The position numbers and the translations under genes were made by a program. DNA of 64,000 nt from Mytilus trossulus (taxonomy: Eukaryota; Mollusca; Bivalvia; Mytilida; Mytilidae), in NCBI RefSeq assembly GCF_036588685.1, contig NC_086379.1:17283862-17347861 (forward strand), in the 5' to 3' direction. Position 1 is the first letter of the stretch; each line of letters begins with the position of its first letter. The notes beneath the pieces are model-generated. The model was not told the DNA's origin. It made no database searches and worked only from the letters and a program-made list of their open reading frames with translations. This document shows positions 18,254 to 30,539 of the stretch, piece after piece.

Positions 18254-21200
18254 CACTGTGTATCATCGCCATCGGAAATTGGGTACTAACGAAGCGGAGA
18301 GAAACAGAAAAAAAAGTAAACAAGTTAGGAATTCGTTCAATTTAAAGCATTTCCACTCATCTGATGAGGGTGCCGCTTAAGAAATGATTTTCTGATATAC
18401 AATTCTTTAAATTATTAGACCAATAAGTACAAAATAAATACAAGATTTTGTGTAATACTCCAAAACTTGCCACTTAGTACCGGAAAATTTCGAGGTCTAT
18501 CGTCCTTTGTGGCCCCATTCTCAAGATACTGAACTGTTTTTCATTATTTTTCCAAACACGATTTTAGATTATTATAGTGTGGCATCATATTTACTGAAGT
18601 TTGTTGTCAAAAAGATGCATTTTAAAGAATATAGACCATAAAAAATAAAGTCTAGGGTACGGCAACTTGCTCGTGTTGATAAATTTACTGTAGGGCAACT
18701 TGTTTTCAACTGTATGGCAACTTGCTAATTTTAGAATAGTTATTTACCGCGTCCTTTCAAAGACAATAAAGTATTAAGTTCAAATATCTAAAGGGGGGGT
18801 CTTTTTATGTTAAACTGTTTTGTCCTTTTCAAGGTTTAAATTTGTTTAAAACTGTTATTTGACTGATAAATTTTAAAAACTGTTAACTGTTTTCGACCCA
18901 CTGTCTGTAATTTGTTTTGTTAAAATTTGCAATGATGCTAACTGTTCATTTGAAATTGAGATTCTTGTTATCTGTTACTTTTTGCTTAAAGTGTTCACTG
19001 TTTTTGACATTATTTTCTCTGTTAACTGATCTTAACTATTATTAACAAGAATCACATTAAAATTTGTTGTCCATCTCTTACTTAACGTTGCTTCCGCAAA
19101 GTAGTAACATAAACAGCATAATTATATGTAACTGTATATGTCTTTAAAAAAATCTGCAGTTAGTATAGTAAATCCTTAATTAAATTGAGAATGGAAATGA
19201 AGAAAATGTCAAAGAAACAGAAGCCCGACCAAATAGAAGAAACATCCCAACGCAGCGAGAAAATTATGCACTAGGGTGGGTGTCAAGTCACAGATAGGAA
19301 AAAAACTAAGAATTGACACTCATAATTTTTAAACACCCTTTTTCCTCTTTCCCTTCCTTCCTAAAAAATAAGGCTTAATATTTGAGTTATGCATGTGTAT
19401 ATTTATGGAAAGAGAATTGTCCATAGATGCGATTTCCAACAGTTATTATGGTGAAATATAATCTCTTTTGTTGTTGTAACTATGGCAACAATGAGCAATT
19501 ATTTGATACCAAATATTGCAAAATAGGGGGTTGAACATGTCACAAAGATCTGAAAATTTGGTCCAAAGGAAAATTTCAATCAATAAGAGTGATACCTTTC
19601 CTGAAACCATAGACATATATCTATCAAGAGGTAAAAAAATCATATGCATTTCTGCTGTTTTTCCCATGAAATTGAATTGAAAAGATCGAGCGTCGAATCT
19701 TGGTTGAAAAAAACAATACAAAATTTTCAAAATAAATGGCGGTACGGTCAGGAACGCTTGGACGGTCAAACTGTACAATGGCTTATAAAACATGCTAAAA
19801 ATAATCTAAATGTTCATATAAACCCACTAGGAAGGCTATATTATTATTCAACTATCTAAAAATCAATTCAATTGTACAAAAACGTTCATATTTAGAAAAT
19901 TCACCATGGCTATAATGCGAAGCTAAACTTGTATGGTATACCTAAAGCTGTCTCCTAAGTGAGCAATACATTAACTACAAAAGGGGGTCGCAGTTCAATG
20001 TTTGTTTCTTGAAACATATAAATGAATCAAAATTTTAAAAATGAAATAAATACAAGACTTTATAGCAAAGGTTACAGACTCAAGTTGAATCATGCAGGTG
20101 TAACAAATGCGGCAGTGTTAAACATGTTTAGGGATATCTCATGCCCCTCTTTATACGTCTAACCCATGTAGTTATTTATGGCTTCTATTTGTAATGTATC
20201 CAAAACGTTAAAAGGCAAGGCCACTTCTTATCCAGCTAAAACCCTGGTCAGTCCTATGACGAAAATAATTCACGTGTATATGGAATGGTGATAAGTGATA
20301 TCGACCCAGAGTACCTGGACGGAATTGTGAAAAGTAAAGTACCTTTTCAATTTGCAATCCGTAACATAACTGAACAGTGTGGCCTGGTAGAAGAGGCCGA
20401 AAAACGGCAATAGGAATTGGTTCTCAAATTGAAATAAAATTTGCTAGTCTAAGAAATTCAGAATGAATCTAAAGATAGACCAATGCTTCTTTATATCAAC
20501 TCAGATGGAGATTACACAGTGCATCAACTTGTGACACCTTACATGTTACTTTCTGATTTATACACTGGTTTTGAGGATTTAGAATAAAAATCAGTAAACC
20601 TTCGTAATTCCTTTTAATAAAATCATGTAAGCAATGAGTCGTATGAATACCCTGACTGAGATGTAACTATAATTTATAAGAGCCCCCGCCATTAAAAAAA
20701 TGTTCGCGCCCATAGTATTCACTCATTCTATCTGTTTGTTACACTTTCCTACGTCATGACGATAACCCAAGTTTTCTACGATTGATTGACACAAAACATT
20801 TTCTCATCAATATACATAACCAGAAGAAGCCTCCCTTTTGGTGTTTGAAGCATTTTCGATTATTCATGACAGTCTTTTTTCTTGGAGTCAATCACTCCGT
20901 CTGTTTTTCTATCCGTTCAATTGTCTGTCCATGTGTAATTAAAGTTGCTGTTTACTCTTATCAGCATTTAACATTTGTTGTTAACTGTTTTTGCCAAAAT
21001 CGAGGTGTTGTTAACATGTTAACAGACCCCATACCCTCCCTCATATAATTATGCATTAGATAAAATGCATTAGATAGAAACAGACAAAACAATTAATTCG
21101 AAATGCAATTCACGATTTGTTTCACCTTACTTTCGATGAAAACAAAGTATTTTCTTAATTCAAAGTTTATTTTTACAAATGAGTCATTTCAGAAATTAAA

Positions 21201-22317
21201 TAATTAAACAATTTTATGTGTCTGTCCGAATTCTCGATCCTGTGGTTCGGTGGTTGTCGTTGCTTCATCTCTATCTTATTTGTTGTTTTCATAAATTGTT
21301 TTGTTTTGAGTTAGGCCGTTCGCTTTCTTGTTGAGTCCTTTTACATTTTTCGGTCGGTGCTTTGTCAGGTAGCCGACTATAAGGGACGAGTTTTCGTTGT
21401 TGAAGGCCGTACAATAGCATATAATTGCTTACATAGAGTTTATTTTATCCTGATGGATAGTTATCTTATTTGCTATCATACCACATCTTAACTGTTTTTA
21501 TCTAAAAAAAAAAAACAACAAAAAAACTAGCACCAACAAAAGATGAATGGACGGTTTATTTTAATGAACTTACAAAATTTCACCCTAATAACAAATAAGA
21601 CAACATTTACAGTCGTTAGTAGTATAACGATATATATATATTAATGTATTTAGGATAATATGGTTGAAAAAAAAAACTTTTTTACAAAATCAAAAAGCGG
21701 AAGGCAACGAGGTCTCCTGAACTGAATTAACGGCATATATTTAATAATATTTCATAAGTAAGACATGTTGTATGTTAGTAAGCCTGTAAAGCTTTGATAT
21801 CAACAAAATATCGTCACTTGATATTATCTAAACAGTGATCAATTTCCTCTTAAAATTAAAATATATTGCAAGACGCCGTACAGACAAAAGTTGTTATTTT
21901 GCAATTCGCCGTACAACAAACAAACAATGTTTTTGTCCATATTCTTAAAAAAACATGTTTTAGACAACAAATTTCATTAAATATGATGCCACACTATAAT
22001 AATCTAAAATCGTGTCTGGAAAAATAATGAAAAACAGTTCAATATCTTGAGAATGGGGCCACAAAGGACGATAGACCTCGAAATTTTCCGGTACTAAGTG
22101 GCAAGTTTTGGAGTATTACACAAAATTTTGTATTTATTTTGTACTTATCGGTCTAATAATTCAAAGAATTGTATATCAGAAAATCATTTCTTAAGCGGCA
22201 CCCTCATCAGATGAGTGGAAATGCTTTAAATTGAACGAATTCCTAACTTGTTTACTTTTTTTTCTATTTCTCTCCGCTTCGTTAGTACCCAATTTCCGGT
22301 GGCGATGATACACAGTG
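18254..22317. mobile_element. 4.06-kb DNA transposon with ~356-bp terminal inverted repeats
   Basis: The left arm (18254-about 18609) and right arm (about 21962-22317) are near-identical reverse complements starting CACTGTGTATCATCGCC. The direct duplication ATAAC is at 18249-18253 and 22318-22322. The true target duplication may be up to 10 bp, because CAGTG before ATAAC also matches the TIR end. The unoccupied site is visible in the paralogous repeat at about 17501-17515 (ATTCAGTGATAACAAGC). The interior has GGCAACTTG/CGCCGTAC subterminal motifs, mytilid repeat fragments (about 21255-21490) and a broken coding stretch at 20275-20590, but no intact transposase. Long TIRs with a possible 9-10-bp duplication point to a Mutator-like element (inference). 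Confidence 0.8.
20275..20590 (+). pseudogene. Decayed coding remnant inside the 4-kb TIR element
   Basis: The frame from about 20288 reads VISDIDPEYLDGIVKSK, continues through QFAIRNITEQCGLVEEAE and meets a stop. A nearby frame continues as RPMLLYINSDGDYTVHQLV, then FEDLE and a stop. Residue composition looks protein-like, but frameshifts and stops break it. I do not recognise the family. It may be cargo or remains of the element's own gene. Confidence 0.35.
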
Positions 22318-23120
22318 ATAACAAGCACTTTTTTACATTTTAATATTTTATGATGAATTTAAATGAGCAGTTATTTTTGCAAATTACATAAGAAATTTGA
22401 ATTGAGATCAGTTTTGGAATAAGGGAAAGGGGGATGTGAAAAAAATTGGGGGGGGGGGGGGGGGTCATTTCTTCTCATTTCAGATTTCATAAATAAAAAG
22501 AAAAATGTCTTCAGACATTTTTTTGAGAGGATAGATATTCAACAGCAAAGTGAATTGCTCAACTGCAAATTTTTTTTTAAAGTTAATTAGACCACATTCA
22601 TTCTGTGTCAGAAACTTATGCTGTGTCAACTATAAAATCACAATGCAAATTTAGAGCTGAATCCAGCTTGAATATTGTACTTTGCCCCAACAGTTCAGGG
22701 TTCAACCTCTGCGGTCGTATAAAGCTGCGCCCTGTGGAGCATCTGGTTAAGTTTAATATCTAAGACCACATTCATTCTGTGTCAGAAACCGATGTTGTGT
22801 GTGTCAACTATTTAATCTCAATCAAAATTCAGAGCTGAATCAAGCTTAAATGTTGTGTTCATACTTTCCCCAACTGTTCAGGGTTCGACCTCTGCAGTCG
22901 TATAAAGCTGCGCCCTGCGATCATCTGGATGTGTTATGTTCTGCTTTTCTATTACTGTATGCAATAGGTATACTTTATTCGGTGTATGAAGTTACTGTAA
23001 GGTGTACATGCCTAACTGACAGGTGTCATCTGACTTTGACGTCATTTTCATGGTTCAGTCGTCAAAGTAAAGGTTTTTGAGTTCGTGAATGATTGTAAGT
23101 GTTCATGTATATCTCGTTTG
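22318..23120 (+). repeat. Paralogue of the 17.5-18.0 kb repeat, with a G17 tract
   Basis: Resumes the repeat interrupted by the 4-kb element (ACAAGCACTTTTTTACATTTTAATATTTTATGATG, GGGAAAGGGGGATGTG, TTCAGGGTTCAACCTCTGCGGTCGTATAAAGC). A second partial copy follows at about 22760-22940. A run of 17 G lies at 22448-22464. The 22850-23080 ORF is non-genic. Confidence 0.65.
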
Positions 23121-25250
23121 GTTTATCTAACCTTGACCTCGTTTTCTTTTAGTATTTTAAAGTTTATGTGATAGTTGTAGTAATACTTTATATTTATGAC
23201 CATCAATAAATATTAATGGTAAGTAATGAGGGCGAGACATTTCAGTGTGTGTTCTCTTGTTTAAGTGAAGTTAGCTTTTCACTCTTGCAGCTGAAGTTGT
23301 AAATATTTGGGTCTCAAACGTAATGTTAGCTATACACTAGCTACAATATTGAACGTTTTGATACATTTTTGTTTTTTGTCAAGTGGGTAGACCTATCACT
23401 CATATGTATTATTTTATGTATTCGGAAAACTGTTGAATATTTTAATTTTTTTCTTGCTTCCTTCTTGGCAAGCCCGTTGCTGTAAATTTCATATAGTACA
23501 AACCTTTGCATAGACTAACCGCTACGTAAAATCAAAGGGTTGAGGTAAAAATTAATTCATAAAATTTTGTAAAACCAAATATCCGTATTTTTATGCTAGT
23601 ATCGATGGGTTTTACAACAATTTAGGGGTTCGAGTTCAGATTATTGCGAAGATCCTCGGTAGATATATATGACGCATGTTAATTAAAAACTAATATTTGA
23701 GTAGTTGACAATGGTATATATTCTGAAGTGATATAACGTATTGTATATAAGTAGTCATTTAAAACGTATTGTATACTTGTCATTTTAAACGTATTGTACA
23801 CATGAGCAAGGAATTGTATGTTACAATTCCTTGACATGAGACTAGTACATCTGGGTCATTTGTTTCACAATAAGTAAATCAGTCTTTTATGATTATTGTA
23901 GATTCGGCCCACACTGACATGGAAGTATTTATTGACTATTTGTTAATACAATACTTCCATGGTTCACACTATGTTGTATTGGTCTCTGTAAGGACAAATG
24001 AGAACAAGTATTAAAAATTTCAAATTAGGGTCGTTAAGAGAACTTTACTACAATTCCAAATTTGGTAAATGCTTTCTACATTAGTCCTGTCAGATTCACA
24101 AAGGAATAGATTTTAAAAAAACATCATATATTAGAGATTTGATAGTCAATCTAAGAGAATACAAGGTTACGGAATATGATTATGTGTCGTCATCTCACGA
24201 TATTATTCTAAGGTAACTGAGCAGAAAGTATGTGATAAATTCCAAAGTAAATATTGTGTCGTTTGTATATCATACTTGTTTTTCGTTCCCTATTTTGTAC
24301 GTAAATTTGGCCGTTATAGTTTTCTCGCTTGGATTGTATTACATTTGTCATTTTGTGACCTACCATAGCTGACTCTGCAGTATGAGTTTTGCTCATTGTT
24401 GAAGGCAATACGGTGACCAAGCATCTTAGCAAAAATATCAATCTAGGATTATTTCCTGTTCGGTAGTACAATTTTCAACACTTTTTGTAAGGCTGAATCT
24501 GTTCTCTCATTTCCTCGAATCGCATTCCATGAGCGCCATATATTTGGAAGAAACTTGCACTAAGTAAAATTCAGATTATAGATGTCATATATGCAAACCG
24601 GTACCATGAAAAATTGCCCAGCTGAAACACCGATGTCATTTATATTTTCAATTTGGTCTCATCCAGTTGTTGCATCAAATACTTGCCACTGAACGTTTGA
24701 GCAATCGTCAATCAATCAGGCTTCTCTTCAAGTCCAAACGTGCTTGCAAGATTATCTAGGTCTCGAAAATGTCAAATTCATACAGGTGCAATTTAAATAA
24801 TTGTCTATTTTATTCAAAGTTTTCTTCAAACCTTGTCCAACTGACCTGATAACGCCGATATTTAAAATTTAAATTCAATAAATCCAAAGTAAGTCAAATG
24901 CAATCCTTTATACCTGTTGTACTGTTGTAGTTATTGCTTATATGATTAAGCAATTTCATATCAACAAATGTATAGTCATTATTTAAATAATTCGGAATAC
25001 ATTTACAATTGATTTCTTTACGTATGAAACATATATCAGACTATACCGGATCAAAAGGAATTATTTAGGCCGTGTAATTTAATACAACATATTTGGACAC
25101 GTTCAGTGTAATTTGCCGGTTGCATGCTAATTAATAACTTATTGAACTATTATTACGTCAAAGAATATTGTATAGATAAACGCCTGCCAAATTATACGTA
25201 CGACTATATCATTCAGCATATGGAACGCATTGTGTAGTTTGATAACCACC
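23120..25250. other. AT-rich region without recognised genes; small hairpins
   Basis: No supported exon. Two neat inverted repeats are visible: CAAGGAATTGTA/TACAATTCCTTG with a 3-nt loop (23807-23833) and CATGGAAGTATT/AATACTTCCATG (about 23920-23962). Fragments of the TTGCTCATTGTTGAAGG family (about 24393-24412) and of a CACTGAACGTT...CAATCAATCA retroelement tail (about 24690-24720) occur. Confidence 0.5.
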
Positions 25251-25256
25251 GTTCAG

Positions 25257-25264
25257 TATAAATA
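25257..25264 (+). promoter_or_regulatory. TATA-box candidate upstream of the 183-codon ORF
   Basis: TATAAATA lies 170 bp upstream of the ATG at 25434, a plausible distance for a promoter with a 5' UTR of about 140 nt. In AT-rich DNA this is weak evidence. Confidence 0.35.
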
Positions 25265-25433
25265 GATATGTGTATTTGTTTACATGCACACGGGTGTAAA
25301 CACGAAGCAAAGACGATATAATAACCTTCCTTTTCCTTTTCAAGGATATTGAAAGTAGACTGAAAATTTTCAGTAAATGATTTTGTGATAGGCAACACCG
25401 ATTTGTTTCCGCTCAGTGTCTTTATAGTTAATC

Positions 25434-25985
25434 ATGGGAGATTTATTGAATCATCGGAATATTATACAAAATAATATAAATATTGAACAGCAATGTGTTA
25501 TTCCACATTTTCACAATTCAAACTCGCACTTTACTATAAGTCCGCGAGATGCAGCTAAACTGGTACATTCTCAAAGAAAGCGGGAGGACGAAAGACGTTG
25601 CTTTTTATTGCAAATAGCATTTTTTCCAGTGTATAGCGATGCAGATATACCAAACTCATGTTTCAAAAAACTTCCAAGGATTGTGAATGGAATTCCATTA
25701 GGAGCAGGGGTGTTAGCGAATGAACAGGTTGGAAATATAAGATGGAAATATGTCGAGGGCGGGAAAAAGATGCATACATTCATTTCGAAGCCAATTTGTG
25801 AAGAGGAAGCCGAAGAATCAAAGACAGCCATAAAGGATAGCTTTGTGAGACATTCTCAAGTTCTATTTGGAGACATCACTGTCAAGGCAACACTCATTTT
25901 ATCTCGTTGTATCAATTTCGATGACGATTTTATTATAAACGATATTGCCACTACTTTAAATGAAGGACTACATTTTAGTGATTGA
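25434..25985 (+). CDS. Uncharacterised single-exon protein, 183 residues
   Basis: This is by far the longest complete ATG-to-stop ORF in the middle of the window that is not low-complexity or repeat-derived. The start context is good (A at -3, G at +4). The protein is soluble-looking and mixed alpha/beta, with no signal peptide or membrane segment. It has a charged stretch KREDERR near residue 50, a Pro/Gly-containing centre (KLPRIVNGIPLGAGVLANEQ, about 82-101), a Trp (IRWKYVEGGKK, about 104-114) and an acidic Glu-rich segment (EEEAEESK, about 123-130). Four cysteines show no metal-site spacing. I do not recognise the family. It may be a lineage-specific gene, a retrocopy, or a single coding exon of a larger model. 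No tandem repeat or transposon signature overlaps it. Confidence 0.6.
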   Translation: MGDLLNHRNIIQNNINIEQQCVIPHFHNSNSHFTISPRDAAKLVHSQRKREDERRCFLLQIAFFPVYSDADIPNSCFKKLPRIVNGIPLGAGVLANEQVGNIRWKYVEGGKKMHTFISKPICEEEAEESKTAIKDSFVRHSQVLFGDITVKATLILSRCINFDDDFIINDIATTLNEGLHFSD

Positions 25986-25989
25986 TAAA

Positions 25990-28450
25990 GGTTAAAGTAT
26001 TTAGGACATCTTTTCATCCACGTCTTTCAGATTTTTCAATCATAGAAGTGATTTTTATATGGCTGCAGATTTTATTTATTATTGGAGAGTTAAATTTTTT
26101 CTAACCTTCCTATAATGGTCTGTATATTTTTGCTAGAATAATTTATTTGTTTTGTTTTTTTGTTAACCAAAGTTTGTTTTTATCGTCATATTGGACACCA
26201 GAGTAAATATATATATAATGTATCTAATCGGGAATTTACGTTACTTTTTATTGTCCTCTGCACAGAATTATCACATTCCTTCCTAGAAATATACAACATG
26301 CTAGAATATAATAATGTGAGACTACTATTAGACTTGTCTTGGGTGATAAAAATCTCCGTAATATACTATTTGTATAACACATGCATAATGTGTAATTGAA
26401 AATTTTCATTTGAAGTGTTTCAAGAAAAAAATTTCCGGTTAATTCGGTTACCTTGATGCACTTAATTGCCATAATTGATGCTACTGACGATAATTCGCTC
26501 ACGTGTCAAAGTCACCCACTGACATAGTTATACTATGCCAAAGTCACTCATTGTTAACATCAAAGTAAGGCAGGGCATGGTTGATTTCTTACTGAAATAA
26601 GATCTAATAAGACCTCATACTAGTATCACAATATATAAAAATTACGAAGATTCATTGAAGATTGCTTTTTTTTAAACGATGTGTGTTGTTTTTGGTTTTA
26701 TTAATTAATCGTAAATAAAACAGAAATGTTTTATAGGCCGGTGTAGCCTACTCATAGAAATAATATAATTTTGGCTGGAACACTGGCAATCCCTTCTAGT
26801 TAGATGAGGTTGCGTAAAATAACACCCAAAGGGATGCCTTGGGTGTAGAATTATGATCAGCTATTGGTCAAATACTTTTCGACCGGCATTAAACTCTTGC
26901 AAAAGTAGGGTGTCTGTTTGGATGTGCGAGATGTATCAATTCGCGGCCATGTCCTATCATAATTGATGTCAAATACCATGAATACTATTCTCGTTTGAAT
27001 TGTTTTACATTGTCAAATCGGGGCCTTTTATAGCCAATTATGCGGTATGGGCTTTGCTCATTGTTGAAGGCCGTACGGTACCCTATAGTTGTTAATGTCT
27101 GTGTCATTTTGGTCTCTTATTGTGGACAGTTGTCTCATTGGCAATCATACCACATCTTCTTTTTTATAAGTACGCTCTCTGCACGTTTAGAACTCTTGCC
27201 ACAAGTCAACTATAAGAAGGATCTATAGGTGACTTTCCAAATATGCCTTCATTTGCCTGTGGCATTTAAAATTTGCCAAGTATCCCGGTCGACCCCTTTT
27301 TGTAGGCCCTACCTAATAATGTTGAATGTTTTAACTCCATCCGTAGCAGAGGGGGGGCACTTTTACCCACGTCCGCCCGTCCGTCCGATCATTTATTTTC
27401 TTTCTTCTGTTTTTTTTTGTACTCACAACCTATGTTTTGACAAATTTATAAAGGGACACATGTCCGCTTTGACCCGCCTTTATTTGCTCCTGGTAGACAA
27501 TATTAATGCATCTCTATCGGTTCAAGTAATTATTGGTTACACCATATTCAAACAATGCAATAGTTCGTAAATGGTTGTGTTAAGGGGGCTCGCGGGTCTA
27601 AATCATTTTTTTTATTTAATATAGGATTTCTATATATTTTTCTATAAACGAACTTTATCTTATACCTAATAGAAAAATGAAATAAAAACATGGGGTCACC
27701 GTTCATTTACGATCACAGTCTGCCTTCGAAAGATGCATACATTTTTGTTAATGTCCTTTTTTTCTGTTGAAGTAATAGGAGAAATATCGGTAATATCGAA
27801 ATATAAAAAGAACTAAATTACAGAAATCGCTTAAATTTTACAATTATTTAGTTTATGTACAGCTTTATTCGAAAACAGCAATAAAAAAATATAGGTCACC
27901 GATGAGTTAAAAAAGATATTTCAATTTTAATGCCAAAAAATGGCACCAAAGGGAGATAATTTGGAGCTTTTTCAATGATATCAAAATTTTAAAAGTCACC
28001 AACACGAATTGTTTTTTTTGAATGATTTATGGATCGTTTGATAAAGAAACAACTACTAAAGGTAGTAAATAAAATTTGTAATGAAAAACTAAAGTTTAAT
28101 TTTTTTTGGAAAATCTTATACCCGCGAACCTCCTTAATTATGGTAAAAAAATCCGTCAATTTTGGAAATCGCATACAAATAGAAAAACTATACATGTACA
28201 AGCTTTCAACATGTCATCACATCAATTCAAAATATTATACTTGAACTTTTCGTCGATTGGGGTAGTCGTCTGGCCGTAGGGGAAATTTTGATAAAAATAT
28301 GTCAAATATTAACGTATTTTGGTCTTATGCCGCAGATTCAAACATATTTAAAGATGACACGTGCACTTGTACTACTTTCTCATGCGCACCAACTGTTTCT
28401 AGTTATGAAAACATAAAAAATTGAGTGGACATTACTGATACAATATACCA
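25990..28450. repeat. Gene-poor region with TTGCTCATTGTTGAAGG-family repeat
   Basis: Positions 27010-27165 hold a clear copy of the mytilid repeat running from TATGGGCTTTGCTCATTGTTGAAGG to GTCTCATTGGCAATCATACCACATCTT. Related copies lie at about 21370-21490, 30990-31105, 39395-39525 and, inverted, 54285-54430. Positions 26730-26860 resemble 35530-35620 (GGCCGGTGTAGCC/GGTCAGTGTAGC, CCTTGGGTGT). The short ORFs here have no protein features. Confidence 0.55.
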
Positions 28451-28454
28451 AACA

Positions 28455-30527
28455 GAGTGGCTATTTGTCCGGCTAGCCGGACGAAGAGTGTCAGGGCTAT
28501 TTGTCCGGCCATTGTAATGCGCATGTCATATAATGTGCGTTCGAAAGTGTGTGTAATATTATCTTCAGTAGCACCAAGGGAGCGCGTGTAACTTGATCAC
28601 TGATTTTCAATTTTAAGATCATGGCTGAAAACTGTGATATCAATATTTGTGATAAATTTTGCAGAATTTGACAATGCAACACGATACTATGAACTTCCAA
28701 GAATGATATAATTTTATAAAAGGAAAATGGGAAATAAAAGATAATTGATCGGAGAACTATAGTTTAACAAAATTATTTGACTCGCTACAGCTTTGTAAAT
28801 GGTGAAAAAGATGTTCAAAGCAAGAGTATAGCCGAGAGAGGCACTCGGGAGAGGCATTTACAATTGCATGTATAACTGGGACCGTATAGCTGAATGGAAT
28901 CTAGCTTAGTTATATTCCAAAAATAAGATTATAAATAATGGGGTAATGAAATACACGGAACAACAAAAATGGGATTTGGAGAAACAAAGAGAAGAGAAAT
29001 TTGGGGAAAGGAGCACACCGTGTCACCCTTGGGCGTATGACATTTGCGCCGATTTTGAAAATTTTCATTCTTTCATTTGCGCCGATTTCATTTTTCCATT
29101 TGCGCCGATTTTATATTTTTACTCATTGGATTTACAGGTAAGTTGCAGGTAAATGCATACTTTTACATTGGCAGAGCACAGAGTATATAGACAAATCAAG
29201 TGACATACATGTAGCAATTGGTAAATGGCTTTCCCAATGTTTCGGGTTACCATTCCTTTCCCTAAATGAAATCGACGACTCACTGCTTCACGTTTGACAT
29301 TGTCTGAAGCTCCGCTCCTTCTGATGACAAATGTCATACATTCTTAGACAACGTACACGTACACATTCAATAACGGTCAACCAATTCGTGATGGCGTCCA
29401 TAAAATTAACGAAGGGATGATTTCAACTTCATAGTTTGGAACTCTTGGTTTAATAGCTACCAGTACGTATGCCAGACAAAGAAAAGATAGCCTTCGTTAT
29501 CGACAATAACGCCAAATATAGAAGAGACGAAATCATAAGAAAGGAATATATTAGACGTGTTGCCTATACATACTTGGCAAGACCAGATGTATGATTTGAA
29601 TTATTCCGTTTTTATGAATTTAAATGCTGTACATATGATTTTACTTCGTCATTTTAGTATAAATAATGTGCTTTTATCTTAGGTTTTTACTTCTTGATTT
29701 TAAGCAGGAGAAAACAGTTATATACATGTTATGATTGACAATTCACAACATATGTACAACTGGCTAACGGTCTTTCATGATAAATGAAATAACATTACTT
29801 GGATGAAGAGTTGTCTCATTGGCACTCATACCACATCTTCTTATATCATTTCATCTGTAATTTACCTGTTATTTACCTGTAAAAAAATCGGCGGAAATGA
29901 AAGAAAAAATCGGCGCAAATGAAATGCAGATCGGCGCAAATGCAAAACGCCGCTCACCCCGAACCCCTCACGTACAATTTAAAAAACAGTGTTTTTAACT
30001 TTTTTTGGGGGGGAAAGGGTGGGCATTATAGAAAAATCTCTCACCTTTCATTCAAAATATGGATAACTTTATGTCAAGGGGTCGATAATTCTCTTTGACA
30101 GCTACAGACACAATAATTTTGTACCTTTTTTCAGTCAGAAAAAAATCCTTTGGGAAATTGCGTTAACTTCAAATGCACGAGTCAAGTTTGTTTTACAAGT
30201 AATTTCTTCTCTCTTCTTATATAACATGTATAACAAATAAACAAATAAGGAATACATATATATGTATGATTTTTAAGGCAATTATTCGTTATCCATATTG
30301 GACTATATATACCAGTATGACATGTATGAAGAAAACACCACATAATTTCAATTACCAGTAACAAGATTAGGCCCTAACACTGAAGATTACAAACATGTGC
30401 TACCCCCTGGTGCTGCTTAAGATAATATTACACGCACACACAAATATTATAGTGACATGCGTATTGTATTGGCCGGACAAATAGTCCTGGTACTATTCGT
30501 CCGGCTAAACGGACAAATAACAACTGC
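28455..30527. mobile_element. 2.07-kb TIR element with GGACAAATAG termini
   Basis: The left arm (about 28455-28580) and right arm (about 30403-30527) are imperfect reverse complements. They share CTATTTGTCCGGC, TAGCCGGACGAA, ATTTGTCCGGCCA, CGCATGTCA, TAATATTATCTT and AGCACCA. No confident target duplication was seen. The interior has no intact transposase and hosts a second inverted-repeat element at 29032-29951. Confidence 0.7.
29032..29951. mobile_element. Nested 0.92-kb inverted-repeat element with triple ATTTGCGCCGATTT motifs
   Basis: Each end carries three direct copies of ATTTGCGCCGATTT (one with CCGCCG), inverted between the ends. A CAGGTAAnT.GCAGGTAA motif lies inside each. The termini are GGCGTATGAC (left) and the reverse complement of GGCGTTTTGC (right). 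The inner region includes a minus-strand stretch (29337 downward) reading SGASDNVKREAVSRRFHLGKG and a plus stretch MPDKEKIAFVIDNNAKYRRD (from about 29470). Neither is assigned. The target duplication is not obvious. Confidence 0.65.
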
Positions 30528-30539
30528 CTATACCAAAAT

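Noticed and set aside
22850..23080. 76-codon plus-strand ORF
   Set aside because: It lies entirely in a repeat also found at 14.5 kb and 17.9 kb and has no conserved protein features.
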